Part shown: in pieces, positions 16,257 through 25,301 of the stretch
Position numbering within the stretch: position 1 is the stretch's first letter
How the letters are laid out: each line of letters opens with the position of its first letter
Virus record (IMG/VR): IMGVR_UViG_3300023109_002606
Coordinates: 1-32,594 of that record
Direction: 5' to 3' (one strand)
Source of the DNA: a virus
DNA: 32,594 bases
Translations under genes and position numbers: made by a program
The notes under the pieces: model-generated
Told to the model about the DNA's origin: nothing
The model's database searches: none
What the model saw: only the letters and a program-made list of their open reading frames with translations

Positions 16257-17207
16257 TTGGCTAAAAAAAAGATACCCCAAATTGTAAAAGAAATAAGGAA
16301 TAGGCCTAATAGAGAAGTTAATTATGCTACTGAAAAGGCTATTTCCTATTCTCAAATGTCAATGTATAGGAGTTGCCCTAAAAAATGGTCATTACATTAC
16401 AGAGATGGTCATAAAATATCTGAACAGAGCATTCATATGACCTTTGGAACAGCAATACATGAAGCTATCCAACATTATTTAGATATAATGTATGAAAAAA
16501 GTGCAGCTGAAGCTAATAGAATGGATATTGAACAATACTTTGAGGATAGCTTAAGAAAGACTTACCTTGATGATTATAAAAAGAACAAAAATGTCCATTT
16601 TAGTGATCCTGCTGAAATAAATGAATTTTATGAGGATGGTTTAGAAATTCTTAGAACATTTAAAAAGAAAAGAGGACAATATTTTTCTAAAAAAGGATGG
16701 CATTTAATACAATGTGAGTTACCTATACTCACTACTCCTGATCCATCTTACAATGATGTTTTATATAGAGGTTATTTAGATATAGTAATGTATCATGAAC
16801 CTACAAATACAATAAAAATCCTTGATATTAAAACATCTACCAGGGGATGGAATGCTAAAGCCAAAAAAGATGAAGATAAACAATTTCAATTAATCCTATA
16901 CAAAAAATACTTTTCAGAACAATATAACTTCCCAATTGAAAATATTGATATTGAATTTTTTATTGTAAAACGAAAGTTATATGAGAGTAAGGATTATGTA
17001 ATACCTCGTATACAAACTTTTAAGCCTGCATCTGGTAAAATAAAAATGAGTAGAGCAGATAAAGCAGTAAAAGATTTTATTAAAGAAGTATTTACACCTA
17101 ATAATCAATTTAAAGATGACATAATGACTCCAAATCCCTCAAAATGGAACTGTACATTTTGTCCTTATAAAAATAAAAAAGAATTATGTAATGTGGGTAT
17201 TTCTTAA
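16257..17207 (+). CDS. RecB/Cas4-like PD-(D/E)XK nuclease with Fe-S-type cysteines
   Basis: The 316-residue protein has the RecB-family order: FGTAIHEA (His68), an acidic strand QCELP, GYLDIV (Asp175), ILDIKTS (Asp190, Lys192) and the downstream QFQLILYKKYF (Gln211, Tyr215). Cys40 in YRSCPKKW plus Cys299, Cys302 and Cys311 (CTFCPYKNKKELC) reproduce the four-cysteine iron-sulfur staple of Cas4 and AddB nucleases. It probably resects DNA ends in phage recombination. The start codon is TTG: MAKKKIPQ is a natural N terminus, and no upstream in-frame ATG was found. It has its own promoter. Confidence 0.9.
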   Translation: MAKKKIPQIVKEIRNRPNREVNYATEKAISYSQMSMYRSCPKKWSLHYRDGHKISEQSIHMTFGTAIHEAIQHYLDIMYEKSAAEANRMDIEQYFEDSLRKTYLDDYKKNKNVHFSDPAEINEFYEDGLEILRTFKKKRGQYFSKKGWHLIQCELPILTTPDPSYNDVLYRGYLDIVMYHEPTNTIKILDIKTSTRGWNAKAKKDEDKQFQLILYKKYFSEQYNFPIENIDIEFFIVKRKLYESKDYVIPRIQTFKPASGKIKMSRADKAVKDFIKEVFTPNNQFKDDIMTPNPSKWNCTFCPYKNKKELCNVGIS

Positions 17208-17230
17208 AAATCCATACATACGTATATATA
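17199..17230 (+). promoter_or_regulatory. possible weak promoter before the ribbon-helix-helix gene
   Basis: TATATATA at 17223-17230 preceded by TACG sits in the only gap between the nuclease and the next gene, at the distance seen for other promoters. The -33 position reads ATTT, which is a poor match. The leader AAAAATAAAGATTATG resembles the others. Included because of position and leader. Confidence 0.35.
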
Positions 17231-17253
17231 ACAATTAATTAAAAATAAAGATT

Positions 17254-17445
17254 ATGAGTAAAAAAGACATGACATTAACCTCGGTTAAAGTCCAATCCGA
17301 ATTATTTGAAGAATTCAAAATATCTTGTGTAAGATATAAGTTTTCTTTACAAAAACTTGCTGACCGTACTATTCATTTGTATCTTACTGATGAAGATTTT
17401 CGTAAGAAAATCCATAGTCATACTGATTTAGATTTGAATAAATAG
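17254..17445 (+). CDS. small ribbon-helix-helix-like protein
   Basis: The 63-residue protein has an N-terminal strand (MTLTSVKVQSELFEEFKISC) followed by two helices (ELFEEFKISCVRYK, LQKLADRTIHLYLTD), the arrangement of Arc/CopG-type DNA-binding proteins. These bind operators as dimers through the beta strand. It sits alone between two possible transcription units and just ahead of the large glycan cassette, so it may regulate that cassette. The strand is short, and a non-DNA-binding helical role remains possible. Confidence 0.7.
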   Translation: MSKKDMTLTSVKVQSELFEEFKISCVRYKFSLQKLADRTIHLYLTDEDFRKKIHSHTDLDLNK

Positions 17446-17468
17446 TAAATTAAATAAAATAAAAGTTA

Positions 17469-18905
17469 ATGAATAAAAGTTTTAAATACATCCCTAAGGA
17501 TGAAAGGAAAAAAATCCTATTAATTTGTGATGATATTAGAGTCCATTCAGGAGTAGCAACAGTTGCTCGTGAAATTGTAATTCATACCGCATCTCATTTT
17601 AATTGGGTAAATATGGCAGGTAGTATTCAACATCCTGAAAAAGGTAAAAGATTTGATTTGAGTTCCGATACAAATAAAAATGCTGGTATCGATGATTCAT
17701 CTGTTATTCTTTACCCAACCGATGGATACGGAACACCAGATTTTCTTAGACAATTAATCAATCTAGAAAAACCTGACGCTATATTATTAATAACAGATCC
17801 AAGATATTTTGAATATATTTTCCAAATGGAAAATGAAATTAGAAAAGATATTCCTATTGCTTATTTAAATATTTGGGATGATTATCCTACACCGTTATAT
17901 AATAAAGCATTTTATGAAGCATGTGATTTGTTAATGGGTATTAGTAAGCAAACAGTAAACATTAATAAATTAGTATTAGGCGATAAAGCAAATGATAAAG
18001 TAATTAAGTATGTTCCTCACGGCTTAAATAATGAGATATTTTATCCTATGACTGAATTTCCTAAAGATTTTCTTGAATTTAAGAATGGGTTATTTGAGGG
18101 AAATGAATTTGAATTTGTAGTATTTTTTAATTCTAGAAATATTAGACGTAAAGCCATTCCTGATACATTATTAGCTTTTAGGTACTTTTTAGATAAACTT
18201 CCTAAAGAAAAAGCTGAAAAATGTGCTATTTTACTTCATACTGAAGAAGTAAGTGAACATGGAACTGATTTAATTGCTATTATAGAGTTATTATTTGAAG
18301 AATACCCAAATAATGTTTTCTTTACTAAAGGTAAATTTGCTCCTGAACATATGAATTATTTATATAATATGGCTGATGTGCAAATATTATTAAGTTCTAA
18401 TGAAGGGTGGGGATTATCTCTTACTGAAGCATTACTAACAGGTACTCCTATTATTGCTAACACAACTGGAGGAATGCAGGATCAAATGCGTTTTGAAGAT
18501 GAAAACGGTAATTGGATTGATTTTAATGCTGATTTCCCTTCAAACCATAATGGTACATATAAAACATCAGGTGAATGGGCATTTCCCGTATTCCCAACAA
18601 ATAGATCAATTCAAGGTTCACCTAGAACACCTTATATTTGGGATGATAGATGTAGTGCCGAAGATGCAGCTGAACAAATTATGAATGTTTATTCATTAGG
18701 AAAAGATAAACAAAAAGAATTAGGTAATAAAGGTAGAGAATGGGCTTTAAATTCAGAAGCAGGATTTACTTCACCACATCAAGCAGAACGTATTGTTGAT
18801 GCCTTTAATTCCTTATTTGATACTTGGAAACCAAGACATAGATTTGAATTTATAGACACTAAAGAAGTTAAAAATAAAGTTATACCACATAAATTGTTAT
18901 ATTAA
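17469..18905 (+). CDS. glycosyltransferase, GT4-like (GT-B fold)
   Basis: The 478-residue protein opens with a Rossmann-like strand KILLICDDIRVHSGVATVAR (15-34), where SGVATV fits the acceptor-side glycine loop. The C-terminal donor domain has FFTKGKFAPEHMNYLYNMAD and SSNEGWGLSLTEALLTGTPI with the EX7E pair Glu312 and Glu320, then ANTTGG. This is the GT4 signature for nucleotide-sugar donors. It starts the glycan cassette and is followed after 0 nt by a second GT4 (TAATG). No membrane segment is visible, so it works in the cytosol on a soluble acceptor, DNA or a membrane-surface lipid. Acceptor and sugar cannot be read from sequence. Confidence 0.9.
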   Translation: MNKSFKYIPKDERKKILLICDDIRVHSGVATVAREIVIHTASHFNWVNMAGSIQHPEKGKRFDLSSDTNKNAGIDDSSVILYPTDGYGTPDFLRQLINLEKPDAILLITDPRYFEYIFQMENEIRKDIPIAYLNIWDDYPTPLYNKAFYEACDLLMGISKQTVNINKLVLGDKANDKVIKYVPHGLNNEIFYPMTEFPKDFLEFKNGLFEGNEFEFVVFFNSRNIRRKAIPDTLLAFRYFLDKLPKEKAEKCAILLHTEEVSEHGTDLIAIIELLFEEYPNNVFFTKGKFAPEHMNYLYNMADVQILLSSNEGWGLSLTEALLTGTPIIANTTGGMQDQMRFEDENGNWIDFNADFPSNHNGTYKTSGEWAFPVFPTNRSIQGSPRTPYIWDDRCSAEDAAEQIMNVYSLGKDKQKELGNKGREWALNSEAGFTSPHQAERIVDAFNSLFDTWKPRHRFEFIDTKEVKNKVIPHKLLY

Positions 18906-20188
18906 TGAAACCATCATTTGTAATTAGTTCTCCTTTTGACACATATAGCGGATATGGAGCCCGCTCACGAGATGTAATTAAAGCTATTATAGCAACCGAA
19001 AAATACGATGTAAAACTCCTTTCTCAAAGATGGGGAAATACACCTTTTGGTTTTTGTAAGGATAATCCTGAATGGGAGTCTTTATTAGATTTAGTAATTC
19101 CAATGCCTCTAACTGAACAACCAGAAATTTGGGCTCAAATTACAGTACCTAATGAATTCCAACCAGTAGGAAAATACAATATAGGAATTACAGCAGGAAT
19201 TGAAACAACATTAGTACCAGGAGAATGGATTGAAGGATGTAATCGTATGAATTTAATCTTAACATCATCCGAACATTCTAAAAATTCTTTTATAAAATCA
19301 GAGTTTGAAAAAAGAAATGAAAATCAATTATTAGGAAAAATCAAATTAGAAACTCCTATAGAAGTATTATTTGAGGGTGCTGATTTAGATATATATAAAA
19401 CTTTAAATACACCTATGACTAATGATGATTTATTTAAGTCAATTGATTCAATTCAAGAATCATTTGCTTATCTATTTGTAGGTCATTGGATGGAAGGCAA
19501 CTTAGGTGAAGATAGAAAAAATGTAGGTTTATTGGTGAAAGCATTTCTTGAAACTTTTAAAAATAAAAAGAAAAGACCTGCTCTTATTTTAAAAACATCT
19601 CATGTTGGTGCTTCTCATATGGATAGAGATTCTATACTGAATAAAATTAAAGCTATTAAAGAAACAGTTAAATCAAATGATCTTCCTAATATATATTTAA
19701 TCCATGGAGATTTTTCAGATACTGAGATGAATGAAATTTATAATCATAGAAAAATTAAAGCTATGATTAGTTTAACTAAAGGTGAAGGATTTGGACGTCC
19801 ATTATTAGAATTTAGTTTATCTAAAAAACCAATTATTGTTAGTGGTTGGAGTGGTCATATGGATTTTCTAAACCCTGAATATAATATTGTAATTGGGGGT
19901 AATTTAACTAAAGTCCATGAAAGTGTAAAAAATCAATTTCTACTTCCTGATGCTGAATGGTTTAGTCCTGATCATGGTTCTATAGGTGGTGCTTTCCAAT
20001 CAGTATTTAAAGATTATAAAAAATACCAACAATTAGGAAAAAGACAAGGTTATCATAGTAAAGAGAATTTTAGTTGGGATAAGATGAAAAACTTATTATC
20101 TTCATTACTAGAAAAAAATATACCTGAATTTCCTAAAGAAATTAGCTTAAAATTACCAAAATTAAATTTACCAAAATTAATAAAATAA
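18905..20188 (+). CDS. glycosyltransferase, GT4-like, second copy
   Basis: The 427-residue GT-B protein has an N-terminal SPFDTYSGYGARSRDVI loop and a donor domain with HVGASHMDRDSI, IYLIHGDFSD and LTKGEGFGRPLLEFSLSKKP, whose EX7E pair (GEGFGRPLLE) is clear, followed by VSGWSGHMDF. It is related to the preceding enzyme in fold but not an obvious recent duplicate. The two N-terminal domains differ in length and sequence, so the acceptors probably differ. It ends with a Leu/Pro/Lys-rich repeat-like tail (KLPKLNLPKLIK), likely a flexible or membrane-contacting end. Confidence 0.9.
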   Translation: MKPSFVISSPFDTYSGYGARSRDVIKAIIATEKYDVKLLSQRWGNTPFGFCKDNPEWESLLDLVIPMPLTEQPEIWAQITVPNEFQPVGKYNIGITAGIETTLVPGEWIEGCNRMNLILTSSEHSKNSFIKSEFEKRNENQLLGKIKLETPIEVLFEGADLDIYKTLNTPMTNDDLFKSIDSIQESFAYLFVGHWMEGNLGEDRKNVGLLVKAFLETFKNKKKRPALILKTSHVGASHMDRDSILNKIKAIKETVKSNDLPNIYLIHGDFSDTEMNEIYNHRKIKAMISLTKGEGFGRPLLEFSLSKKPIIVSGWSGHMDFLNPEYNIVIGGNLTKVHESVKNQFLLPDAEWFSPDHGSIGGAFQSVFKDYKKYQQLGKRQGYHSKENFSWDKMKNLLSSLLEKNIPEFPKEISLKLPKLNLPKLIK

Positions 20189-20191
20189 AAA

Positions 20192-20626
20192 ATGGACAAT
20201 CTAATTATATGCACAAATTGCTCTTCAGATGCATGCTATGTTGATGAAGTAAATAAAGATATTAAAACTTACTTTTGTTATGGATGTGGGTTTCAAAGTA
20301 ACTCTTTAATGAGAGAAGGTGAAGATTTTTATAACCAACAAGTAGAATTATTACCTGAATTATATAAGGATTTATTATCAACTGATGATGATGGAATGGT
20401 TTGGATGCCTTCTACAGTTAATGTTGTTGATAAAGGAATGGTATTTGCTGATGGAACTTCAATTTCAGATTGGAAATGGGCATCTGTGAAAGCGGTATTA
20501 TTAACTGAAGAAGATAATAAAATTAAAGAAGACCAAACCCATAAAATGGATATGACCACAAAAGTTAATTTTGAAAGAAATAATTTTATGGATGCTTTAT
20601 CTTATATTGGATTACTACCTGAATAA
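20192..20626 (+). CDS. zinc-ribbon protein of unknown function
   Basis: The 144-residue protein starts with a four-cysteine zinc ribbon: Cys7 and Cys10 (ICTNC), then Cys29 and Cys32 (FCYGCGFQ). The remainder is acidic, with an aromatic strand region (DDDGMVWMPSTVNVVDKGMV, SDWKWASVKAVLL) and a helical end. It resembles small T4-type phage proteins with an N-terminal ribbon and a WxWA-like segment. It is placed between two glycosyltransferases and overlaps the next by one base. It could be an adaptor for DNA, RNA or protein, or simply an inserted gene. Confidence 0.78.
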   Translation: MDNLIICTNCSSDACYVDEVNKDIKTYFCYGCGFQSNSLMREGEDFYNQQVELLPELYKDLLSTDDDGMVWMPSTVNVVDKGMVFADGTSISDWKWASVKAVLLTEEDNKIKEDQTHKMDMTTKVNFERNNFMDALSYIGLLPE

Positions 20627-21255
20627 TGAAGTTAAGTTACGCTATAACAGTATGTAATGAATTTTTAGAAATACAAAGATTATTACCTTTTATCATTTCT
20701 AATAAACGTCCTCAAGATGAAATAGTAGTTTTAGTTGATTTAACTAAAAACTCCCCAACATCTGAATTATTAGGATACCTACATAAACTAAGTTCAAATA
20801 ACCACATTATACTCTCAGAACAAAATTTTAATGGAGATTTTGCTAGGTGGAAAAATATACTAAACAATTCATGTAATGGTGATTATATATTTCAAATAGA
20901 TGCTGATGAAATGCCTACTGAATATATGATGAAAATAATTCCCCAAGTAATTGAATCTAATGATATAGATTTAATTAGAGTACCTCGTATTAATACAGTA
21001 GAAGGATTAACTGAAGAACATATTCAAAAATGGGGATGGAATGTAAATGAAAAAGGATGGGTTAACTATCCAGATTTCCAATGGAGAATTTATAAAAACG
21101 ATCCTAGAATTCAATGGTATGGAGAAGTTCATGAAAAAATAATTGGTCATTCTACATTTGCCCATTTACCTATGGAAGAACCAGAATTAGCATTAAGACA
21201 TAATAAAACTATTATTAAGCAAGAAAAACAAAACGCATATTACGAGACATTATGA
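20626..21255 (+). CDS. glycosyltransferase, GT2-like (GT-A fold)
   Basis: The 209-residue protein has the GT2 opening LSYAITVCNEFLEIQRLLPF, a VVLVDLTKNSPT nucleotide-binding segment, an FARWKNILNNSCNGDYIFQI helix-strand and the metal-binding DAD at 92-94 followed by EMPTEY. A C-terminal GWVNYPDFQWRIYKN and EVHEKIIG segment matches the acceptor-side motif of many small GT2 enzymes, including LgtF/WaaE-like proteins. Metal-dependent inverting sugar transfer is expected. It is co-transcribed with the sugar epimerase gene (4-nt overlap). No transmembrane helices. Confidence 0.88.
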   Translation: MKLSYAITVCNEFLEIQRLLPFIISNKRPQDEIVVLVDLTKNSPTSELLGYLHKLSSNNHIILSEQNFNGDFARWKNILNNSCNGDYIFQIDADEMPTEYMMKIIPQVIESNDIDLIRVPRINTVEGLTEEHIQKWGWNVNEKGWVNYPDFQWRIYKNDPRIQWYGEVHEKIIGHSTFAHLPMEEPELALRHNKTIIKQEKQNAYYETL

Positions 21256-22256
21256 AAACAGTATTAATCACAGGAGTAGCAGGATTATTAGGAAGTAGAT
21301 TAGCAGATTGGATTATTGAGAATAAACCAGAATATAAAGTAGTAGGTCTTGATGATTTAAGTGGTGGTTTTGAAGAAAACATTAACCCAAAAGTAGATTT
21401 TTGGCAAATGAACCTTACAGAACACCCTATTGAAAATTGTTTTGAGGTACATAAACCTGATTATGTTTTTCATTTTGCGGCTTATGCTGCTGAAGGTTTA
21501 TCTCCTTTTATACGTTGTTATAATTATGATAATAATTTAAAATCAACTGCCCGTATAGTTAATGAATGTATTAAACACGACGTTAAAAGACTAGTATTTA
21601 CGTCAACTCTCGCAGTATATGGACATGGATATGGAGGGATTTTTGATGAAAGTCAACAACAAGCACCAATTGATCCTTATGGAGTAGCTAAGTATGGATG
21701 TGAAATGGACATTCAAATAGCTGGTGAACAACATGGTTTAGATTGGTGTATTATTAGACCTCATAATGTATATGGTGTGAAACAAAACATTTGGGATAAA
21801 TATAGAAATGTATTAGGTATTTGGATGTATCAACACTTAAATGGTATGGATATGACTATTTTTGGTGATGGTAAACAAACCAGAGCATTTAGTTTTATTG
21901 ATGATTCATTAGAACCATTATGGAATGCTGCTGTTAGACCTCAAGCTAGTAAAGAAATTATTAATTTAGGGGGTATTGAAGAAGTATCTATAAAAGAAGC
22001 TTCTACTATCTTAAGAGAAGTGATTGGAGAAGGTGATGTAGTTCATTTAGAACCGAGACATGAAGTTAAACATTCAATACCAACTTACCAAAAATCAGTT
22101 GACTTATTAGGATTTGAGCATAAAACCGATATAAAATCAGGTTTAACACAAATGTGGGAATGGGCTAAAAAACAACCTATGAGAGATAGATTTGTATGGC
22201 CTGAATATGAAATTGATAAAGGTATTTATTCATTTTGGAAAACTGAAAATAAGTGA
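21252..22256 (+). CDS. SDR nucleotide-sugar epimerase/dehydratase
   Basis: An extended short-chain dehydrogenase of 334 residues, normal for GalE/WbpP/UXS-type enzymes. The NAD-binding loop is TGVAGLLG (7-14), with LDDLSGG after strand 2, HFAAYA, the catalytic Ser/Thr in FTSTLAVYG, and YGVAK with Tyr143 and Lys147. IRPHNVYG and RAFSFIDD are typical substrate-side segments for UDP-sugars. It would change a nucleotide-linked hexose before transfer by the neighbouring glycosyltransferases. Epimerase, decarboxylase and HldD-type functions cannot be separated here. The stop overlaps a GTG start downstream. Confidence 0.9.
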   Translation: MKTVLITGVAGLLGSRLADWIIENKPEYKVVGLDDLSGGFEENINPKVDFWQMNLTEHPIENCFEVHKPDYVFHFAAYAAEGLSPFIRCYNYDNNLKSTARIVNECIKHDVKRLVFTSTLAVYGHGYGGIFDESQQQAPIDPYGVAKYGCEMDIQIAGEQHGLDWCIIRPHNVYGVKQNIWDKYRNVLGIWMYQHLNGMDMTIFGDGKQTRAFSFIDDSLEPLWNAAVRPQASKEIINLGGIEEVSIKEASTILREVIGEGDVVHLEPRHEVKHSIPTYQKSVDLLGFEHKTDIKSGLTQMWEWAKKQPMRDRFVWPEYEIDKGIYSFWKTENK

Positions 22257-23122
22257 ATATACTCTATGTAACAAATCATGTTAAAATAGCCCAAGCAAGT
22301 GGAGGATTCATTTCAGATTATCAAAATGATCTTGTATTTTATGGTCTGAGAGAATTATATGGAGATAGTGTTGTTGATTCTACCCAAATTATATCTCTTT
22401 ATAAAGAATATGAAGGAAGAATACCCCAAAGACATTTATGGGGTGCAATGACTACATTTTGGCTTATAGGTGATAATAATATAGATAGAACTAATATTGA
22501 ACAAAAAATTAAAGATCAATTTTATGATTTAATTATTTATGGTTCAATTAAACGTTGTAAAGATTATTATGACTTAGTTTCAAAACATTACCCATCTGAT
22601 AAGATTATTTTAATTGATGGTAATGATGAATCTGAGTTGGATCCATTACATAAAAAACATTTATATTTTAAACGTGAATTAGTAAATGAACATCCTAATT
22701 TAAAACCAATCACATTTGCTATTCCAACACCTAAATTATCTCAACCTAACAAAAATAAAATCCAAGAATATGCTACATGCATCCCCGGTCAACCTGAAAC
22801 TTATGTATTCAAGGAAGAACAACCTTATTATGAGGATTATCAAAAATCTTATTATGGGGTTACTATGAAAAAAGCAGGTTGGGATTGTATGAGACATTAT
22901 GAAATATTAGGTAATTATTGTATGCCTTATTTTACTGATTTAGAAGATTGTCCTAAAGATACATTATCTAGTTTTCCTAAAGAATTGTTATTAGAAGCTA
23001 AAAAATTAGCTAATAATTTTAATCAAGAAAAATATTATACACTTTTAGATAAAGTATTTGAACATACCAAACAACATTTGACAACAAAAAGCTTAGCCAA
23101 ATATATTTTAAGTTATATATAA
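22253..23122 (+). CDS. glycosyltransferase-like protein (GT-B C-terminal type)
   Basis: The start is GTG at 22253, overlapping the previous TGA (GTGA), and no ATG fits as well. The 289-residue protein opens with NILYVTNHVKIAQASGGFI and contains YDLIIYGSIKR, IILIDGNDESE and YFKRELVNEHP. Near its end it has YYGVTMKKAGWDCMRHYEIL followed by GNYCMPYF (200-227). The last segment resembles the conserved C-terminal region of CgeB/YkvP-like and other sugar-cluster GT-B proteins. The donor-binding N-terminal domain is short, so activity is uncertain. Its place in the cassette supports sugar transfer. Confidence 0.72.
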   Translation: MNILYVTNHVKIAQASGGFISDYQNDLVFYGLRELYGDSVVDSTQIISLYKEYEGRIPQRHLWGAMTTFWLIGDNNIDRTNIEQKIKDQFYDLIIYGSIKRCKDYYDLVSKHYPSDKIILIDGNDESELDPLHKKHLYFKRELVNEHPNLKPITFAIPTPKLSQPNKNKIQEYATCIPGQPETYVFKEEQPYYEDYQKSYYGVTMKKAGWDCMRHYEILGNYCMPYFTDLEDCPKDTLSSFPKELLLEAKKLANNFNQEKYYTLLDKVFEHTKQHLTTKSLAKYILSYI

Positions 23123-23125
23123 ATT

Positions 23126-23917
23126 ATGAATTTAAAAGATATTATAAATAAAAGTTGGTATGGTTCTATAGGTTTCATTAACGATGATTTAGATATTGAA
23201 TTATTAGGTTCTTATTTACTACACAATAAATCAGTATCAGATGAGTATAAAGGACATATCTTTGCCTTTACTTATAATAAACTAAATAAAGAATACTTAG
23301 AAAATACCATAACTTCTTTATACCCAGATGCTATTATTATTTACTTAGATAAAAATCGAGGACACAATTTTGGAACAGCTGATTTAGATAATACTATATT
23401 TAATTATTGTAAAGAAAATAATATAGAATGGTTATGTAAAGCTTCAAACGATATAATTTTACAACCTGAAGTATTAGAAATACCAATTCAAGAAGCTGAT
23501 TTTTATTATATGAACGGGGTAGGTTATGGTGGAATGGTTAAATATAGTTTTAGTAATGAACGTATTATAAATGAAGATTTTTTCCCACAAACTAACTTTT
23601 ATTTTATAAATGTATCTAAAACAGATTATCTAAATGATAAAGAATATATAGATAAAACTTATAATGAAATACAAAATATCCCTAATTACAATGGTAAAAT
23701 TTGGGAGTATTTCCAAGGGTGGGAATGTGAAGGATTTTTAAGGGAATGTATTAATAGAAATAAGCTTTTTAAATATCACTTGGTTCCCCAAAAAACTTAT
23801 ATTAAATTATTAGAATATATAAAACAACACCAAATACACGATTGTAGTCACAAAAACATTATGATTAAAGGTATTTGCCATTACCAAAATATAAATCAAA
23901 AAATTACAATATTATGA
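23126..23917 (+). CDS. GT-A-fold glycosyltransferase-like protein
   Basis: The 263-residue protein has IFAFTYNKLNKEYLENTITS, then AIIIYLDKNRGHNFGTADLD (69-88), a GT2-type loop that usually contacts the nucleotide sugar. WLCKASNDIILQPE (102-115) holds an ND pair in the place of the metal-binding DxD. The classical Asp-x-Asp is not clear, so catalysis may use a variant metal site or be lost. The C-terminal part contains YFQGWECEGFLRECINRNKL. It overlaps the methyltransferase gene by 4 nt. Support is by loop pattern and neighbours. Confidence 0.68.
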   Translation: MNLKDIINKSWYGSIGFINDDLDIELLGSYLLHNKSVSDEYKGHIFAFTYNKLNKEYLENTITSLYPDAIIIYLDKNRGHNFGTADLDNTIFNYCKENNIEWLCKASNDIILQPEVLEIPIQEADFYYMNGVGYGGMVKYSFSNERIINEDFFPQTNFYFINVSKTDYLNDKEYIDKTYNEIQNIPNYNGKIWEYFQGWECEGFLRECINRNKLFKYHLVPQKTYIKLLEYIKQHQIHDCSHKNIMIKGICHYQNINQKITIL

Positions 23918-24612
23918 GCGAGATAAACAGCTATGAAGATTTAATCAATTATCTTATTGATTCTAAAATTACAATGGTAAACAAAAGAGAGTTTAATACC
24001 ATATTAAGACACTTTAATTCAATAGTTGATATTGATGGAGATATAGTAGAATGTGGTGTATGGAGAGGTGGGTTTTCTATCTTTTTATCACTAGTTTTTA
24101 GAGATAAAAATATATGGGTCTGTGATTCATATGAAGGTTTCCAACCCCTAGAAGGAGCTAAACATCAATACGATAAAGAAAGGCATACACCTCGTTATAC
24201 ACATAATGCTGATGGTCCCTTAGCTATTAGTTTAGAAGAAGTCCAAAACCATTTTAAAAATTTTGGATTAGGGGATGATCCTAGAATTAAATACCTTAAA
24301 GGGTTTGTTAAAGATACTCTCCCGAATTCAGGTATAGAAAACATCTCAATACTTAGAGTAGATGTAGATGCTTATTCAGCAACATTAGAAGTTTTAGAAG
24401 AACTATATCCTAAAGTAAAAACTGGAGGTTATGTTATATTTGATGATTCTTGCTTATACGAATCTTTAGATGCTATTAAAGTTTATTTTAAAGCAAATAA
24501 CCTCCCTTATTTCTTGTATCATCCAGAAACAGATAAAAAGTTAGATTTAAATAAAAGTTATACTAATGATGATTCAGGTTTTCCAGCAGGGTGTTATATT
24601 ATAAAAGAATGA
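23914..24612 (+). CDS. TylF/MycF-type SAM methyltransferase
   Basis: Members O-methylate sugars using SAM and Mg2+. The 232-residue protein from ATG 23914 (chosen for its ATGA overlap; an upstream frame to 23875 runs into the previous gene) has the SAM motif VECGVWRGGFSIFLSL (45-60), CDSYEGFQPL (70-79), LRVDVDAYSATLEVLEELYP and YVIFDDSCLY, whose Asp residues match the metal site of TylF/MycF. Macrocin O-methyltransferase is the best-known member. In this cassette it would methylate a transferred or nucleotide-bound sugar, making the glycan resistant to recognition or degradation. Confidence 0.9.
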   Translation: MSEINSYEDLINYLIDSKITMVNKREFNTILRHFNSIVDIDGDIVECGVWRGGFSIFLSLVFRDKNIWVCDSYEGFQPLEGAKHQYDKERHTPRYTHNADGPLAISLEEVQNHFKNFGLGDDPRIKYLKGFVKDTLPNSGIENISILRVDVDAYSATLEVLEELYPKVKTGGYVIFDDSCLYESLDAIKVYFKANNLPYFLYHPETDKKLDLNKSYTNDDSGFPAGCYIIKE

Positions 24613-25301
24613 AAATAATCTATAGAATATCAGATGCTGGTTATAAAAAAGAAAAACCAGATTATATAAACAATGAAAATTGTTTAGCTAATGCTACTAA
24701 GGTATTTAAAGATGCTGATTGGTCTGTTATAGCGGATAATGTATCCGAAGATACTAATAACATGATTCAAAAATATGTAACTCGAAGTAGTATTGAATAC
24801 GTCTCTATAGGACATGGAGCTGGGACATTTAATTTAGCATTAGATGAAGCACTACAATATGATAATGATGAAATTGTATATTTTATTGAAAATGATTATA
24901 TCCACAAACCAAATAGCCAAAAAATTATAGAGGAAGGTTTTACCTTAGGAGCCCCCTTTATAGCACTCTACGACCACCCAGATAAGTATTTAGATCCCTC
25001 TAAAGGAGGTAATCCATACTGTCAAGGTAGTGCTGAAGATACTAGAGTATATTTAAGTGATAGTATACATTGGAAAATTACTAATTCAACAACAATGACA
25101 TTTGCTGCTAAAGTATCAACGCTTAAAAAATATGAAGATACTTTAAGAAATTTTACTAAAGATACCCACCCTGATGACTTCCAGATGTTTTTACATTTAA
25201 GAGAACAAGGAGGATTACTATTAACTCCTCTACCAGGTTATGCTACACATGGAGAAACAGCTTGGCTATCACCTTTAACTAATTGGGGGGATTATGTTTA
25301 G
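24609..25301 (+). CDS. GT-A-fold glycosyltransferase-like protein
   Basis: From ATG 24609 (ATGA overlap; a GTG 18 nt upstream is the alternative) it encodes 230 residues. YVSIGHGAGTFNLALDEALQ (64-83) and EIVYFIENDYIHKPNSQKII match the GT-A pattern of a donor loop followed by a strand with an acidic END (94-96) in the DxD position. A THPDDFQMF acidic motif in the C-terminal third could be a catalytic or acceptor site. The last part contains two runs of small residues (LPGYATHGETAWLSP). Similar proteins occur in phage and surface-sugar clusters. It overlaps the next GT2 gene by 8 nt. Confidence 0.72.
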   Translation: MKIIYRISDAGYKKEKPDYINNENCLANATKVFKDADWSVIADNVSEDTNNMIQKYVTRSSIEYVSIGHGAGTFNLALDEALQYDNDEIVYFIENDYIHKPNSQKIIEEGFTLGAPFIALYDHPDKYLDPSKGGNPYCQGSAEDTRVYLSDSIHWKITNSTTMTFAAKVSTLKKYEDTLRNFTKDTHPDDFQMFLHLREQGGLLLTPLPGYATHGETAWLSPLTNWGDYV

